A stretch of DNA of 64,000 nucleotides from Candidatus Saccharimonadota bacterium (GTDB taxonomy: Bacteria > Patescibacteriota > Saccharimonadia > Saccharimonadales > Saccharimonadaceae): assembly GCA_017513185.1 (NCBI GenBank), contig JAFXGL010000004.1, positions 1 to 64,000 on the forward strand. The letters run 5' to 3'. Position 1 is the stretch's first letter. Every line of letters starts with the position of its first letter. Made by a program: the position numbers and the translations under genes. Shown piece after piece: positions 32,016-40,231 of the stretch. The notes beneath the pieces were generated by a model that saw only the letters and a program-made list of their open reading frames with translations, was not told the DNA's origin and ran no database searches.

Positions 32016-32133
32016 GATAGCTCGTTCGCAGGCACGGGTCGCTCAGGCCCGTCGTCACGGGCTTCGCGCCCTAACGCTCGCTCGCAAGCTCCGCAATGCC
32101 TGCGAGACGAGACTATCTCCCCGCTCGCGGGGC
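32016..32133. repeat. Intergenic palindromic structure (element C)
   Basis: Arms at 32016-32034 and 32097-32117 pair over about 18 bp (GCAGGCA/TGCCTGC at the inner end). They enclose CGGG/CCCG and GGGC/GCCC hairpins, and a separate CCCCG-CTCG-CGGGG hairpin follows (32119-32133). It contains CGCTCAGGCC, also present in family A. It is a single copy here, between the 105-aa gene and the transpeptidase promoter. Confidence 0.6.
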
Positions 32134-32185
32134 TCTGAATATTCCCGCTAGGGTTCCTATTATCGTCCCTAAAATTATTCCTAAT

Positions 32186-32503
32186 TTATTTTTTAGTTTT
32201 TTCATTAACTTTTTTCTCGACAGCGCTGACGACGGCGTCTTTGATGGCGCCGGTAGTGGCGGTGATGTCTTTTTTGACGGCTTTAGAGGTGGAGGTAGCG
32301 GCGGATTTGACGCCGGCGACGGTATCTTTGGCGTCGTCGATGATGGTATTGCCCTTGTTAGCGATGCGGTTGAGTTGTTTCATGAGGTGTTTGGCGTCGC
32401 GCGAGAGGTCGAGTAGCTTGGTGAGGAGCAAAATCCCCAAGATTAGAAAAACAAAAAGCGTTAAGGACAAAATGGCGACGATAATCCATTCTGCAGTGTC
32501 CAT
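32186..32503 (-). CDS. Small membrane protein with amphipathic tail (105 aa)
   Basis: An N-terminal membrane helix (about 6-28) is followed by a helical, lysine- and alanine-rich tail of about 75 residues. It is reminiscent in layout of YtxH/DUF948-type envelope stress proteins, but similarity is not strong enough to assign. The tail is probably cytosolic or wall-associated. Ribosome site AAGGAGG, 18 nt after the GalU-like gene. Confidence 0.7.
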   Translation of the reverse strand: MDTAEWIIVAILSLTLFVFLILGILLLTKLLDLSRDAKHLMKQLNRIANKGNTIIDDAKDTVAGVKSAATSTSKAVKKDITATTGAIKDAVVSAVEKKVNEKTKK

Positions 32504-32521
32504 GATACCTCCTTTGAGTTA

Positions 32522-33397
32522 TTAATTGTTTTTGATGAATTCGCGAATTTCCCCGGCGTATTCTTCGGTGTCGAGGATGTGCTTCAAGAGAGCGAAGGAG
32601 TAATTTTTGGGGTCGCCAGTGGTCATCCATAGGCCGCCGGTCTGCTTGGCGTAAACTTTGCCGGTGGGGATGAGGCGGGCAATGGCTTCGGCGAGCCAAA
32701 GTTCGTCGTCTTTGCCGGTGTGTTCGGGGGTGAGGTAGGTGAAAATCTCTGGGGTGAGGAGGTAGCGGCCGTAAGAGGCAAGGTCGCTCTTGGCCTCGGC
32801 GGGTTCGGGCTTCTCTACGAGGCCGTGGAGGACGCCAGTGGCTTCGTCATAGTCGACGGAGGCGTATTTTTTGATTTCTTCGTGCGGAACGAGTTGACAA
32901 CCGATGATGGCGCGAGCGTCTGGGTGGCTCTCGAAGGCGTCGACGAGGTCTTTGACGGCGGACTGGCCGTAGACGATGTCGTCGGAATAGATGGCGATGA
33001 AAGCCTCGTCGTCATTAATCAGTGATTTGGCACTGGCGATAGGGGAGCCGTTGCCATAAGGGAGGGCGGGATCTTGGGTGATGATGGTGATTTTGGGGAA
33101 GCTGAGGACCTTTTTAACAGGCTCGAAGCGGTCAGACTTGCCCTGGGAGGCAAGCTGGGCCTCGACTTTATTTACGGGGTTGAAGAAGTAATCTTCGTAG
33201 ATGTTTTTCCCTTCTGGGGTAACGACGAGAATAAGCTCGCGGATGCCGGCTTCGAGACACTCTTCAATGACGAGCTGGATGGCCGGGCGGTTGCCGATGG
33301 GCAGCATGCCTTTGGGGATGGTTTTAGTGATGGGCAGGAAGCGGCTAGCAAAACCGGCGTCGGTAATGATAGCCTTGGTAGGTTTTTGATAATTCAT
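32522..33397 (-). CDS. galU: GalU-like nucleotidyltransferase (UTP-glucose-1-phosphate uridylyltransferase family)
   Basis: 291 aa with GalU layout: N-terminal nucleotide-binding fold, then IYSDDIVYGQSAVKDLV, the GLVEKP block and LTPEIFTYLTPE. The enzyme would make UDP-glucose for envelope sugars. The usual AAGLGTRFLP...KEMLPI loop reads TDAGFASRFLPITKTIPKGMLPI in pattern, so GLGTR is GFASR and KEM is KGM. That may alter nucleotide specificity or simply reflect divergence. Ribosome site AAGGAG; -10 TATACT upstream. Confidence 0.85.
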   Translation of the reverse strand: MNYQKPTKAIITDAGFASRFLPITKTIPKGMLPIGNRPAIQLVIEECLEAGIRELILVVTPEGKNIYEDYFFNPVNKVEAQLASQGKSDRFEPVKKVLSFPKITIITQDPALPYGNGSPIASAKSLINDDEAFIAIYSDDIVYGQSAVKDLVDAFESHPDARAIIGCQLVPHEEIKKYASVDYDEATGVLHGLVEKPEPAEAKSDLASYGRYLLTPEIFTYLTPEHTGKDDELWLAEAIARLIPTGKVYAKQTGGLWMTTGDPKNYSFALLKHILDTEEYAGEIREFIKNN

Positions 33398-33426
33398 TAA
33401 TAACTCCTTGAGACTCTAGTATAGCA

Positions 33427-34059
33427 TTATTTGGTGCGTCTAGCAACCTTGCGGGCCTTTTTAGCGTGGGCCTTGCGGGTCTTGGCGGCTTTTTCGGCGG
33501 CCTCTTTGCGGGCGACTTTATCTTCTATCTTTTGGGCGCGGTTGTGGACGCCATAGAAGAGAGCGCAAGTGCCGAGGATGAGGAGGTATACGCCGAAGTA
33601 ACGGATGAAGAATTCGTTGGAGTTGAGGATGACGATACCCATGATGGCACCTATCATACCACTGAAGACCCAGGTGAAACGGTCGGTAGGGTCGACGGTG
33701 GCGCGGAAGCCGGAGACGATTTCGGCGAAGCCGCGGACAAAGGTGTAGCCAGCGATGAGATAGAGGTGCCAGGAGACGTCTTGGTCGGCAGTGAAGAGGA
33801 GGGCAAGAGCGATGACGGCATCAATGATGGCGAGACAGACAGAGACGGCCCAGCCGGTCTTTTGGCGGGCGCGATAGAGAGCGTTGACAAACTCGATAAT
33901 GGAGAAGGAGAGGAGGAAGATGCCGACGGTGGTGACGACAGAGGAGAGGCTGCGGTAGGGGCTGAAGAGGGTGTAGCCGCCGATGAGAATAGCGGTGAGG
34001 CCCTTGATGACAAAGATGAGCCAGTGACTATCGATGTATTTACGGTTGATATGTGCCAT
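33427..34059 (-). CDS. HdeD/DUF308-family membrane protein
   Basis: 210 aa with about six membrane helices between residues 13 and 165 in the repeated-hairpin pattern of DUF308 (for example HWLIFVIKGLTAILIGGYTLF and WVFSGMIGAIMGIVIL). A very basic cytosolic tail (about 172-210, rich in K, R and A) follows. HdeD is linked to acid resistance in enterobacteria, but the family function is otherwise unknown. It is 9 nt after the PsbP-like gene. Confidence 0.82.
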   Translation of the reverse strand: MAHINRKYIDSHWLIFVIKGLTAILIGGYTLFSPYRSLSSVVTTVGIFLLSFSIIEFVNALYRARQKTGWAVSVCLAIIDAVIALALLFTADQDVSWHLYLIAGYTFVRGFAEIVSGFRATVDPTDRFTWVFSGMIGAIMGIVILNSNEFFIRYFGVYLLILGTCALFYGVHNRAQKIEDKVARKEAAEKAAKTRKAHAKKARKVARRTK

Positions 34060-34068
34060 GTTTACTCC

Positions 34069-34794
34069 TTATTCGTTAAATGTAACGGTGGTTAATATTT
34101 GAGCGAAATCTTCACGGTAGAGCTCGGCATCGGTCTCCAGCGTGACGGTCTTGTCGCGAATCTTGAAGATGACGACGGAGCCGACGAGGTTGCTCGGGAG
34201 CTGGCCGTCGTAGCGAGTGGCGTCAGCGCCACCGACGGAGATGACGGAAGAGGTGAGCTTGCCGGTCTGGACGAGGGATTTGTAGCGGCTATTGGCGTTT
34301 TCGAAAGACTCGGACCGGATGGTGACACGGAGGGCGTAGATGGTATTGCTGTTGACGGCGGGGACTTCGGACGGGTGGAGGTAAGCTTCAAAATCGCCAC
34401 CGTTACTGGCGTCTCTAGCGATGTAAACGCTCCAGGTCTTGGGGTATTTGAAGTTAAGAGAGCCGTAGTCGGCGGGGCCGGCGAATATGCGGTAAGGGAC
34501 CTTTTCACGTTCGGCAAATTTAGCCTCGAGCTCGTCGGTGATTTCTTTTTCGCGGGCAGTGACGGCAGCGTCAACCTGAGAGGAGACGTCGGCGGAGGCG
34601 GTCTTGTATTCGTTGTAATAATAGACGGCGAGGCAGGCGGCGCCAATGGTGGCGAGGGCGAAGACGACGATAAGGATGGTCTTTAAGAGGCCGGAGCTGG
34701 CGCTAGCTTTTTGGCTGCCAGAGGGGGCGACAGAGGGGCGGCTGGGCATGCCAGCAGGGACGACGGGAGGCATAGAAGATGGTTGGTTAAACAT
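34069..34794 (-). CDS. Single-pass membrane protein with PsbP-like extracellular domain (tentative)
   Basis: 241 aa. A proline/serine-rich N-terminus (1-35), a membrane helix (about 38-62), a short coiled coil with many E and K, then an extracellular domain starting FKYPKTWSVYI. Strands around that motif resemble PsbP-like or lipoprotein domains seen in many CPR and Gram-positive surface proteins; the match is by pattern only. The transcript looks leaderless: extended TAAAAT lies 6 nt before the ATG. Confidence 0.65.
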   Translation of the reverse strand: MFNQPSSMPPVVPAGMPSRPSVAPSGSQKASASSGLLKTILIVVFALATIGAACLAVYYYNEYKTASADVSSQVDAAVTAREKEITDELEAKFAEREKVPYRIFAGPADYGSLNFKYPKTWSVYIARDASNGGDFEAYLHPSEVPAVNSNTIYALRVTIRSESFENANSRYKSLVQTGKLTSSVISVGGADATRYDGQLPSNLVGSVVIFKIRDKTVTLETDAELYREDFAQILTTVTFNE

Positions 34795-34817
34795 AAGCTT
34801 ATTTTAACACACGGGGG

Positions 34818-35003
34818 TTATTTTGTAAAATCTTTGTTGATGATTTCGATTTTGTTTTTGAGCTCGCCTAAATCCTTTTCTATCTCTTTCGCTAGTTCTA
34901 CTGACTCTTTATATTTCTTTTCTGCCTCGTCTAGATTAAACTCGTCTGAATAAAACCATTGGACTTGGTTGTTGAGCTTAGTTATTTTATCTGTTATGGA
35001 CAT
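34818..35003 (-). CDS. xseB: Exonuclease VII small subunit
   Basis: 61 aa, helical, with the XseB pattern (ITKLNNQVQWF, then FNLDEAEKKYKESVELAKEIEKDL). Several copies wrap each large subunit. It overlaps the end of xseA by 17 nt, which supports coupled expression of the pair. Confidence 0.88.
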   Translation of the reverse strand: MSITDKITKLNNQVQWFYSDEFNLDEAEKKYKESVELAKEIEKDLGELKNKIEIINKDFTK

Positions 35004-36075
35004 CTATTACCTCTGCGTTTATTATTTGTTGATGTGTTGTAATTTTGACAACATTTCCCGGGGAGAAGTTGCCGGTGACAATGGAGTAGCCTTGTCTCAG
35101 GACGTTTTCTGGATTGAGAGATTCGAGGAGTTTTCGGGTGTTTTGGAGCTCGTTTTGCGCGTTTTCGACACGCGCTTCAATAAGGGTTTTAACAGAGGTG
35201 AGTTGGGATTTCTGAGTATCTTTGGCGGTGTCGAGATAGTGGCCTAAATATTTGGCGAGACTTTGGAGGTTGTCGTGGATACGGCTAACTTCGGCGCGTT
35301 TGTCTTTTGTAAGCATTTCCGCGGCATTGCTGGGGGTGCTGGCGCGGAGGTCGGCGGCGAGGTCGGCGAGGGATTCGTCGACTTCGTGACCGATGCCGGT
35401 GAGGACAGGGATGCGGCTGGCGGCGATTTTGCGGGTGAGAAGCTCGTCGTTAAAGACAGCGAGGTCGTCCTTTGACCCGCCACCACGGATGAGGACGATG
35501 ATGTCGACAGGTTCCTGTTCGTTAAAATATTCGAGGGCTTTGATCATTTCGTCGGCGGCGGAGAGGCCCTGAACGCCGCAGTTGGCAACGCGTAGGTGTA
35601 GGCCGCCCCAGCGGGCGTTCAAGATTTTGCAAAAGTCGGCGTAGCCGGCGGCGCCTGTGCTGGAAATGACGCCGATGGTCTCTAGGTGGTCGGGGAGAGG
35701 ACGTTTTTTCTCGGGGCTAAAGAGACCTTCCTTGGCGAGTTTGGCCTTTAAGAGGTCGAAAGCTTTTTTGATGCTACCTTCGCCTCTTGGCATAATCTGC
35801 TGGACGGTGAAGGAGAAGCGGCCGAAATCGGTAAGTTTGGGGTGACCTTTGACGACGACTTGCATGCCGTCCTCAAGCGGGACGCGGAGGGAAAAGAGGG
35901 GGATGAAGCAGTTGATAGTTCCCTGCTCGTCTTTGAGGTCGAAAAAGCCCCATTTGCCTTTGCTGGTTTTGAAGTTTGACACTTCGCCCTCGAGCTCGAT
36001 GATGGGGAAAACGTAGTCGAGGGTCTGGTTTAAGATCTCGATAAACTGGCTAACGGTGAAATGCGGGGTTTGCAT
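34987..36075 (-). CDS. xseA: Exonuclease VII large subunit
   Basis: 362 aa. An N-terminal OB-fold (about 1-100, FPIIELEGEVSNFKTSKGKWGFFDLKD) binds single-stranded DNA. The catalytic domain has TGAAGYADF, VLIRGGGSKDDL and TGIGHEVDESLAD. It degrades single-stranded DNA to oligonucleotides in both directions during repair. It is shorter than the 400-450 aa of most XseA because the coiled-coil C-terminus is reduced. The -10 lies 6 nt before the ATG, so it appears leaderless. Confidence 0.94.
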   Translation of the reverse strand: MQTPHFTVSQFIEILNQTLDYVFPIIELEGEVSNFKTSKGKWGFFDLKDEQGTINCFIPLFSLRVPLEDGMQVVVKGHPKLTDFGRFSFTVQQIMPRGEGSIKKAFDLLKAKLAKEGLFSPEKKRPLPDHLETIGVISSTGAAGYADFCKILNARWGGLHLRVANCGVQGLSAADEMIKALEYFNEQEPVDIIVLIRGGGSKDDLAVFNDELLTRKIAASRIPVLTGIGHEVDESLADLAADLRASTPSNAAEMLTKDKRAEVSRIHDNLQSLAKYLGHYLDTAKDTQKSQLTSVKTLIEARVENAQNELQNTRKLLESLNPENVLRQGYSIVTGNFSPGNVVKITTHQQIINAEVIDVHNR

Positions 36076-36081
36076 AAGTTT

Positions 36082-36087
36082 ATTATA
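36082..36087 (-). promoter_or_regulatory. -10 element of xseA (leaderless)
   Basis: Extended -10 TGCTATAAT with 6 nt to the ATG. No ribosome site is present. Confidence 0.7.
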
Positions 36088-36116
36088 GCATGTTATGACG
36101 CGAGTTTTCGCGTAAG

Positions 36117-36140
36117 AAAAAGCCCCGCTTGGGGCGGGGC
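36117..36140 (-). terminator. Terminator of the 45-aa gene
   Basis: GCCCCGC/GCGGGGC hairpin with a T-run on the minus strand, 11 nt after the stop. Confidence 0.8.
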
Positions 36141-36150
36141 GGGGTGAGTC

Positions 36151-36288
36151 TTAGTATCTGTGGTAGTAGTTTTCTGTTGGGTCGGCGATTGCTTCGGAGA
36201 CGAAGGCGATGATGATGAGTGGCAGGCAGATGATGCCGCCGATGATGAGTAATAGTAACCACGGTAATCCCAACAGTTTTTCGCGCAT
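36151..36288 (-). CDS. Small membrane protein (45 aa)
   Basis: A short reading frame with complete signals: promoter, AGGAGGGGG ribosome site about 8 nt before ATG, and a terminator after the stop. The product has one long hydrophobic segment (about residues 5-31, LLGLPWLLLLIIGGIICLPL), a short outer or inner tail and a Y-Y-H-R-Y end. Composition and layout are like the Pmp3-type or YqaE small membrane proteins but no clear family match is claimed. Confidence 0.7.
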   Translation of the reverse strand: MREKLLGLPWLLLLIIGGIICLPLIIIAFVSEAIADPTENYYHRY

Positions 36289-36362
36289 TTTTAGTTCCCC
36301 CTCCTTATTGAACTAGACTCTTTGGTAAAAGGTGCTGGCTCTTTCAAACCGAATATACCTTT

Positions 36363-36391
36363 ATTATAGCATATTTTTATTTAAAAAGCAA
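36363..36391 (-). promoter_or_regulatory. Promoter of the 45-aa gene
   Basis: TTGCTT (36386-36391), 17 bp, TATAAT (36363-36368) with extended TGC. Confidence 0.75.
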
Positions 36392-36465
36392 TAGCGTGAT
36401 GCTCGCTGGGCTTTTTCGGTAAAAAAAAGAGACTTTTGTTTTTAAAAGTCTCTTTATTTTACTTT

Positions 36466-36738
36466 TTAGCGGACTTCGACGCGGATGCGGGGGACAGACT
36501 TTCCAGAAAAATGGCTTTTCTTTGTCTTTACAAAAGTAACAACGCCATCCTTTGCAGCATGAATCGTAAAATTACGAGACATATAAGTGCCTTCGCCTGC
36601 GAGCTTGGTGCTGCCAGTTTGGCGGACGAGGACTTCGCCGGCTTTGACTTTTTGGCCGCCAAAGCGCTTGACACCAAGACGTTGGCCGGCATTGTTGTGG
36701 ACGTTCTTAGCGGTACCACCCGCTTTGACATGTGACAT
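36466..36738 (-). CDS. rpmA: 50S ribosomal protein bL27
   Basis: 90 aa with the core QRLGVKRFGGQKVKAGEVLV followed by RQTGSTKLAGEGTYMSRN. bL27 reaches into the peptidyl transferase centre with its N-terminus. The N-terminus here, MSHVKAGGTAKNVHN, is close to the usual MAHKKGGGSSRNG. No bL21 precedes it; it follows a methyltransferase gene by 1 nt and is probably expressed from that gene's promoter. Confidence 0.95.
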   Translation of the reverse strand: MSHVKAGGTAKNVHNNAGQRLGVKRFGGQKVKAGEVLVRQTGSTKLAGEGTYMSRNFTIHAAKDGVVTFVKTKKSHFSGKSVPRIRVEVR

Positions 36739-36739
36739 G

Positions 36740-37840
36740 TTATTTCTTCCTTAATACTATTATGTCTCGGGCGACGATTTGACCTTCTCGATAATACAAG
36801 AGGTCAGAAGGACCCAAGTTAATAAACTTTTTCACATTATACCCCAGTTTTTCTGCTTCGTCAAGGATGTTTAACCTGGAATATGTGCCGTCAGGCCGGA
36901 GCCAGGCGGGGACGGCGATAACGACCGGGGTGTTTTTGGAGGCTTGAGCGGCAATGTTTTTGAGAAAGCCGAGGATAATGGCCCGGCAGCGCTCTTTTTC
37001 TTGCTTTAGTTTGATGTCGGCGGGGGGTTGGCTCATGGGCTGGCCGAGGAAAGCTTCGGCGGCGACGGCGTCAAACGATTGCCAAGTGAAAGAGGTGGCA
37101 TCGCCAGGGGTGACTTCGTAGGTTTGGCAACCGAGCCAGTCGAGGTTTCTTTTAGAATATTCGATCATGCGAGGCTCGAGGTCGGTGCCGTAAGGTTTGA
37201 GGCCCATAAGATGGGCTTCTTGGAGGACGACGCCAGTGCCGCAGAAGGGGTCGAGGACGACGGAGCCTGATTTTAGTGGGCCGCAAAGGTTGATGAGGAT
37301 TTGAGCGAGCTTGGGCGGGAGCATGCCGACCTTGGCATCACGAGCGGGGCGAGCTTGGTCGCGTTTGGCATAATGGGTAATGTTTTGGACGCCTGTCAAG
37401 TTGAAATTTCCGAAATCGGTTAGCATAATTTCAACATGATTTGGCTTTTCTGCAAGCTGGTTGTGGTGGGAAGTGGCGGTTGACAAGACGGCTGCTTTAT
37501 TTTCTAATACGCGGACAGAGCGGCCGTTTCTCTGTAAAATCTTTTTGAGCTTTAGCGCTTCGCCTTGGGCTTTGAAGGTGCGAGTGTTTTTTCTAAAGTC
37601 GGAGACGCCGAGGGTGATTTTGCCATCTGGTAAGTTGGCGAGATAATCGAGGATGCCATTGTAGCCACCGGGGAGTTCTACGCCGAGCTTTTGGGTGCCG
37701 CCGAGGCGGTTGATGTCGGGCGCTTGGTCGCTTAAAAAAGTGGCAAGGGTGGGGGTTTGCGGTTCGACGTTACTAAACAGACTTTCGAGCTCCGCAAGGG
37801 AGAGTTTGGGCAAGCGGCCGAGAACGGCGAGATATTTCAT
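36740..37840 (-). CDS. Trm11/TrmG10-like RNA methyltransferase (UPF0020)
   Basis: 366 aa. An N-terminal region similar to THUMP-associated domains (KYLAVLGRLPKLSLAELESLF) precedes a Rossmann methyltransferase domain with motif I VLDPFCGTGVVLQEA and the adenosine-binding acidic residue in YGTDLEPRMI. Where relatives have the DPPY motif this protein reads AEAFLGQPMSQPP, so the catalytic loop is divergent. The probable target is guanine 10 of tRNA (N2-methylation), by family only. The transcript looks leaderless (-10 TATAAT 6 nt before the ATG). Confidence 0.85.
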   Translation of the reverse strand: MKYLAVLGRLPKLSLAELESLFSNVEPQTPTLATFLSDQAPDINRLGGTQKLGVELPGGYNGILDYLANLPDGKITLGVSDFRKNTRTFKAQGEALKLKKILQRNGRSVRVLENKAAVLSTATSHHNQLAEKPNHVEIMLTDFGNFNLTGVQNITHYAKRDQARPARDAKVGMLPPKLAQILINLCGPLKSGSVVLDPFCGTGVVLQEAHLMGLKPYGTDLEPRMIEYSKRNLDWLGCQTYEVTPGDATSFTWQSFDAVAAEAFLGQPMSQPPADIKLKQEKERCRAIILGFLKNIAAQASKNTPVVIAVPAWLRPDGTYSRLNILDEAEKLGYNVKKFINLGPSDLLYYREGQIVARDIIVLRKK

Positions 37841-37846
37841 GGCTAA

Positions 37847-37852
37847 ATTATA
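37847..37852 (-). promoter_or_regulatory. -10 element of the methyltransferase-rpmA unit (leaderless)
   Basis: Extended -10 TGTTATAAT with 6 nt to the ATG. Confidence 0.7.
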
Positions 37853-37882
37853 ACATTTTCAGCCGGATTTTGAAAGCATGAG

Positions 37883-37906
37883 AAAAGCCCCGCTGGAAGG
37901 CGGGGC
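37883..37906 (-). terminator. Terminator of the 238-aa gene
   Basis: GCCCCGC/GCGGGGC hairpin with a T-run on the minus strand. Confidence 0.8.
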
Positions 37907-37919
37907 GAGGGGGAGATTG

Positions 37920-38636
37920 TTAGATTTTTCTGGCGAACCAAAGTGTTCGCAGTTCTTCGCCATGAGTCCAAAACTGACATGCGAGCTGCATAGCTTCGCC
38001 CCAGATGGAGCCAGAAGTGCGCTCGACTTCATCTACGAGGCGATTTGCCTGGTTGACAGCGGTTTCAAAATCGCTTCCAGCGGCCAGGAAGAATTCGGTT
38101 ATCCGCATTAGCTTTTCGGCATAGCGAACGGCGCCGCTATCGCATTTTACACAGGTGGCTTTGTAGCTTTCTGGACTGTTGATCAGAATGAATTTGGGTG
38201 CTTTCGCGAGAATATCGTCTAGACGTTTTGTGGCTCGTAGCAGTGCTTTTTCGGATAGGCGTTGTTCTTCGCGTATCTTGGCGGCGCGTTTGGCTTGAAG
38301 TTCTTGGTCGCGAGCGATTTCTGCCGCAGAAAGTGCAGCCTTGTAATTCGGGCCGATTTCTGTTATCTCGGGGTCGTCTATAGCGCGGGAGTAATCTCTG
38401 AGGACGAGTTCGGGGTCTGAGTCGGCGGTAACATAGCAAATGATGCCGTTGAATTCAAACATGATGACAAACTGATGTTGGGGCAAGATGTCTCGATTGA
38501 CGGATGTTACCTTTTTTGCGAGCGAAATGGCCTTTTCTAGGGTCTCGCTGAAGCGAGATTCTAGGTGGGTGCTCATTCTGATGATGGCATAGAGGTTTTC
38601 GGGATGAAAAGTGTCGTGGATGGACGTGGTAATCAT
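37920..38636 (-). CDS. Hypothetical protein (238 aa)
   Basis: No family recognised. It appears cytosolic and mostly helical, with a charged central helix (about 110-150, ARDQELQAKRAAKIREEQRL) and a C-x2-C pair (CVKCDSG, about 175-180) that could bind metal. It has a strong individual promoter, leader hairpin and GGAGGGGA ribosome site, like the other orphan genes in this part of the window. Confidence 0.72.
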   Translation of the reverse strand: MITTSIHDTFHPENLYAIIRMSTHLESRFSETLEKAISLAKKVTSVNRDILPQHQFVIMFEFNGIICYVTADSDPELVLRDYSRAIDDPEITEIGPNYKAALSAAEIARDQELQAKRAAKIREEQRLSEKALLRATKRLDDILAKAPKFILINSPESYKATCVKCDSGAVRYAEKLMRITEFFLAAGSDFETAVNQANRLVDEVERTSGSIWGEAMQLACQFWTHGEELRTLWFARKI

Positions 38637-38661
38637 GGTAATCCCCTCCTGTTAATTTTCT

Positions 38662-38729
38662 AGGCGGTTGCCTCGGTAATCTTGTGATAGATTAACTGTT
38701 ATTATAGCATAATTATTTTAAAAAGTCAA
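38662..38729 (-). promoter_or_regulatory. Promoter and leader hairpin of the 238-aa gene
   Basis: TTGACT (38724-38729), 17 bp, TATAAT (38701-38706), and leader hairpin AGGC-GGTT-GCCT (38662-38673). Confidence 0.75.
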
Positions 38730-38845
38730 GAAAACGCCCTTTGGCACGTTGGGTTTTGTGGAGCGAAGAGGACTATTCTGTAAAGGAGTTGATTTTAGAG
38801 CTTAGTGTGATAGAATAAAATTATAATTAAGTGAGGAAAATGACC

Positions 38846-39727
38846 ATGTCTAGTAAATCTGTTAAGCCAAAAAACTCAATTGCGCTTTTTGAGCAAAAAG
38901 AGATTCGGAAAGTGTGGGATAGCGAGAAGGAAAGATGGTTTTTCTCGGTCGTTGATGTGGTGGAGGTGTTGACGGAGAGCGACAAACCGCGTGATTATTG
39001 GTATAGGCTCAAAAAACGTGCTAGCGAGGAGGAAAAAGTTGAGTTGTCGACAATTTGTCGACAACTCAAGATGCGTTCTACCGATGGAAAACTGTACAAA
39101 ACTGATGCTGCTGACACCGAGGGGATTCTGCGGATTATCCAGTCAATTCCCTCTAAGAAAGCGGAGCCGTTTAAGAGATGGTTAGCGCGAGTGGGTCGGG
39201 AGCGGATTGACGAGATAAACGATCCGGAGCTGGCGGCGAAGCGGATGAGAGATATTTATAAGGCCAAAGGCTATTCGGAGGTTTGGATTGAACAGCGCGA
39301 GCGTGGTATTGCGGCGCGTCATCGGTTGACGGAGGAGTGGAACAACCGTGGAGCGACTTCAGGTCGGGATTTTGCGATTTTGACAAATGAGATTTATAAG
39401 GGTGGTTTTGGGCTGGATGCGAAGGAATATAAAGAGTATAAGAATCTTTCGCGCGAGCAGAATCTGCGAGATTCAATGACCCCCATGGAGTTAGTTTTGA
39501 CGAATCTAGGTGAGGTGACAGCGGCGGAGCTACACCGAAAAAATGAAAGCTATGGGGTGAAAGAGTTAAAAAATGACACAAAAAACGCAGGTGGGGTAGT
39601 GAAGATGGCGCGAGAAGCAGCGGAGGAGCGGATAGGCGCGCCGGTAGTGTCGAAGCAAAACTATCTAGAGTTGACGGAGCCAGGCGCGATAGAAGCGCCG
39701 GACGAGCAAGAATTTTTGGATGAATAA
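38846..39727 (+). CDS. BRO-N domain (prophage antirepressor-like) protein
   Basis: 293 aa. The N-terminal BRO domain (about 10-110) shows KVWDSEKERWFFSVVDVVEVLT and DYWYRLKKR, a DNA-binding fold found in phage antirepressors and baculovirus BRO proteins. The C-terminal part resembles the extension of bacterial chromosomal homologues (WLARVGRERIDEINDPELAAKRM). No phage genes surround it, so it is probably a domesticated regulator. The start at MSSKSV was preferred because the ATG two codons upstream lies too close to the GAGG ribosome site. -10 TAGAAT upstream near 38812. Confidence 0.85.
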   Translation: MSSKSVKPKNSIALFEQKEIRKVWDSEKERWFFSVVDVVEVLTESDKPRDYWYRLKKRASEEEKVELSTICRQLKMRSTDGKLYKTDAADTEGILRIIQSIPSKKAEPFKRWLARVGRERIDEINDPELAAKRMRDIYKAKGYSEVWIEQRERGIAARHRLTEEWNNRGATSGRDFAILTNEIYKGGFGLDAKEYKEYKNLSREQNLRDSMTPMELVLTNLGEVTAAELHRKNESYGVKELKNDTKNAGGVVKMAREAAEERIGAPVVSKQNYLELTEPGAIEAPDEQEFLDE

Positions 39728-39761
39728 AAACGCCCCGCAGGGCTTTGAGCTTTTGCGGGGC
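39725..39761. terminator. Terminator between the BRO gene and the 135-aa gene
   Basis: GCCCCGCA/TGCGGGGC stem. The T-run is on the minus-strand side, so it is best for the 135-aa gene. Confidence 0.75.
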
Positions 39762-39771
39762 AAGAGATAGA

Positions 39772-40179
39772 TTAATCATCGTAGTTGACGGGAATAGGGA
39801 TCACTCGAAGCGTGCTTCTGGAAGCATAATACAGCGTGCCGTTGGCAACGAAAATCGTTGCTTTGTCACCCCTACAGTTGAAATAGATATTCGTGACCTC
39901 TTCTTCTGTGAGCCCTAGATTTCTGAGGTTTTCCAGACTAGCCAAGGTGATATTTTCTGTAGATGCGGTAGAGGTAGTAGATGGGGTGGCTCTGATGTAA
40001 GTTGTTATTCCTACGACGCCGAAGCCAATAAAGAATGCTGCAAGGCACACACCGTAAAGGCGGCGAAAATAATCTGAATTATCTTGATTCTTGCACGGAT
40101 AATAAGAAGTTACTAGGACGGCGAGGCCAAGAACCAAGATGAAAATACCCGCGATTAACGATACGATAGGTGAAAACAT
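39772..40179 (-). CDS. Hypothetical two-helix membrane protein (135 aa)
   Basis: Two membrane helices (about 6-27 and 43-63) precede an extracytoplasmic region rich in S and T that ends in beta-like segments (ATIFVANGTLYYASRSTLRVI). No family recognised. Promoter TTGACT-17-TATAAT, a leader with two hairpins and a ribosome site GGGAGGG. Confidence 0.7.
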   Translation of the reverse strand: MFSPIVSLIAGIFILVLGLAVLVTSYYPCKNQDNSDYFRRLYGVCLAAFFIGFGVVGITTYIRATPSTTSTASTENITLASLENLRNLGLTEEEVTNIYFNCRGDKATIFVANGTLYYASRSTLRVIPIPVNYDD

Positions 40180-40231
40180 TTTTATACCCTCCCAATAAAT
40201 TTGTTTTTTAATCTATCTATGTAAAGGTGCG

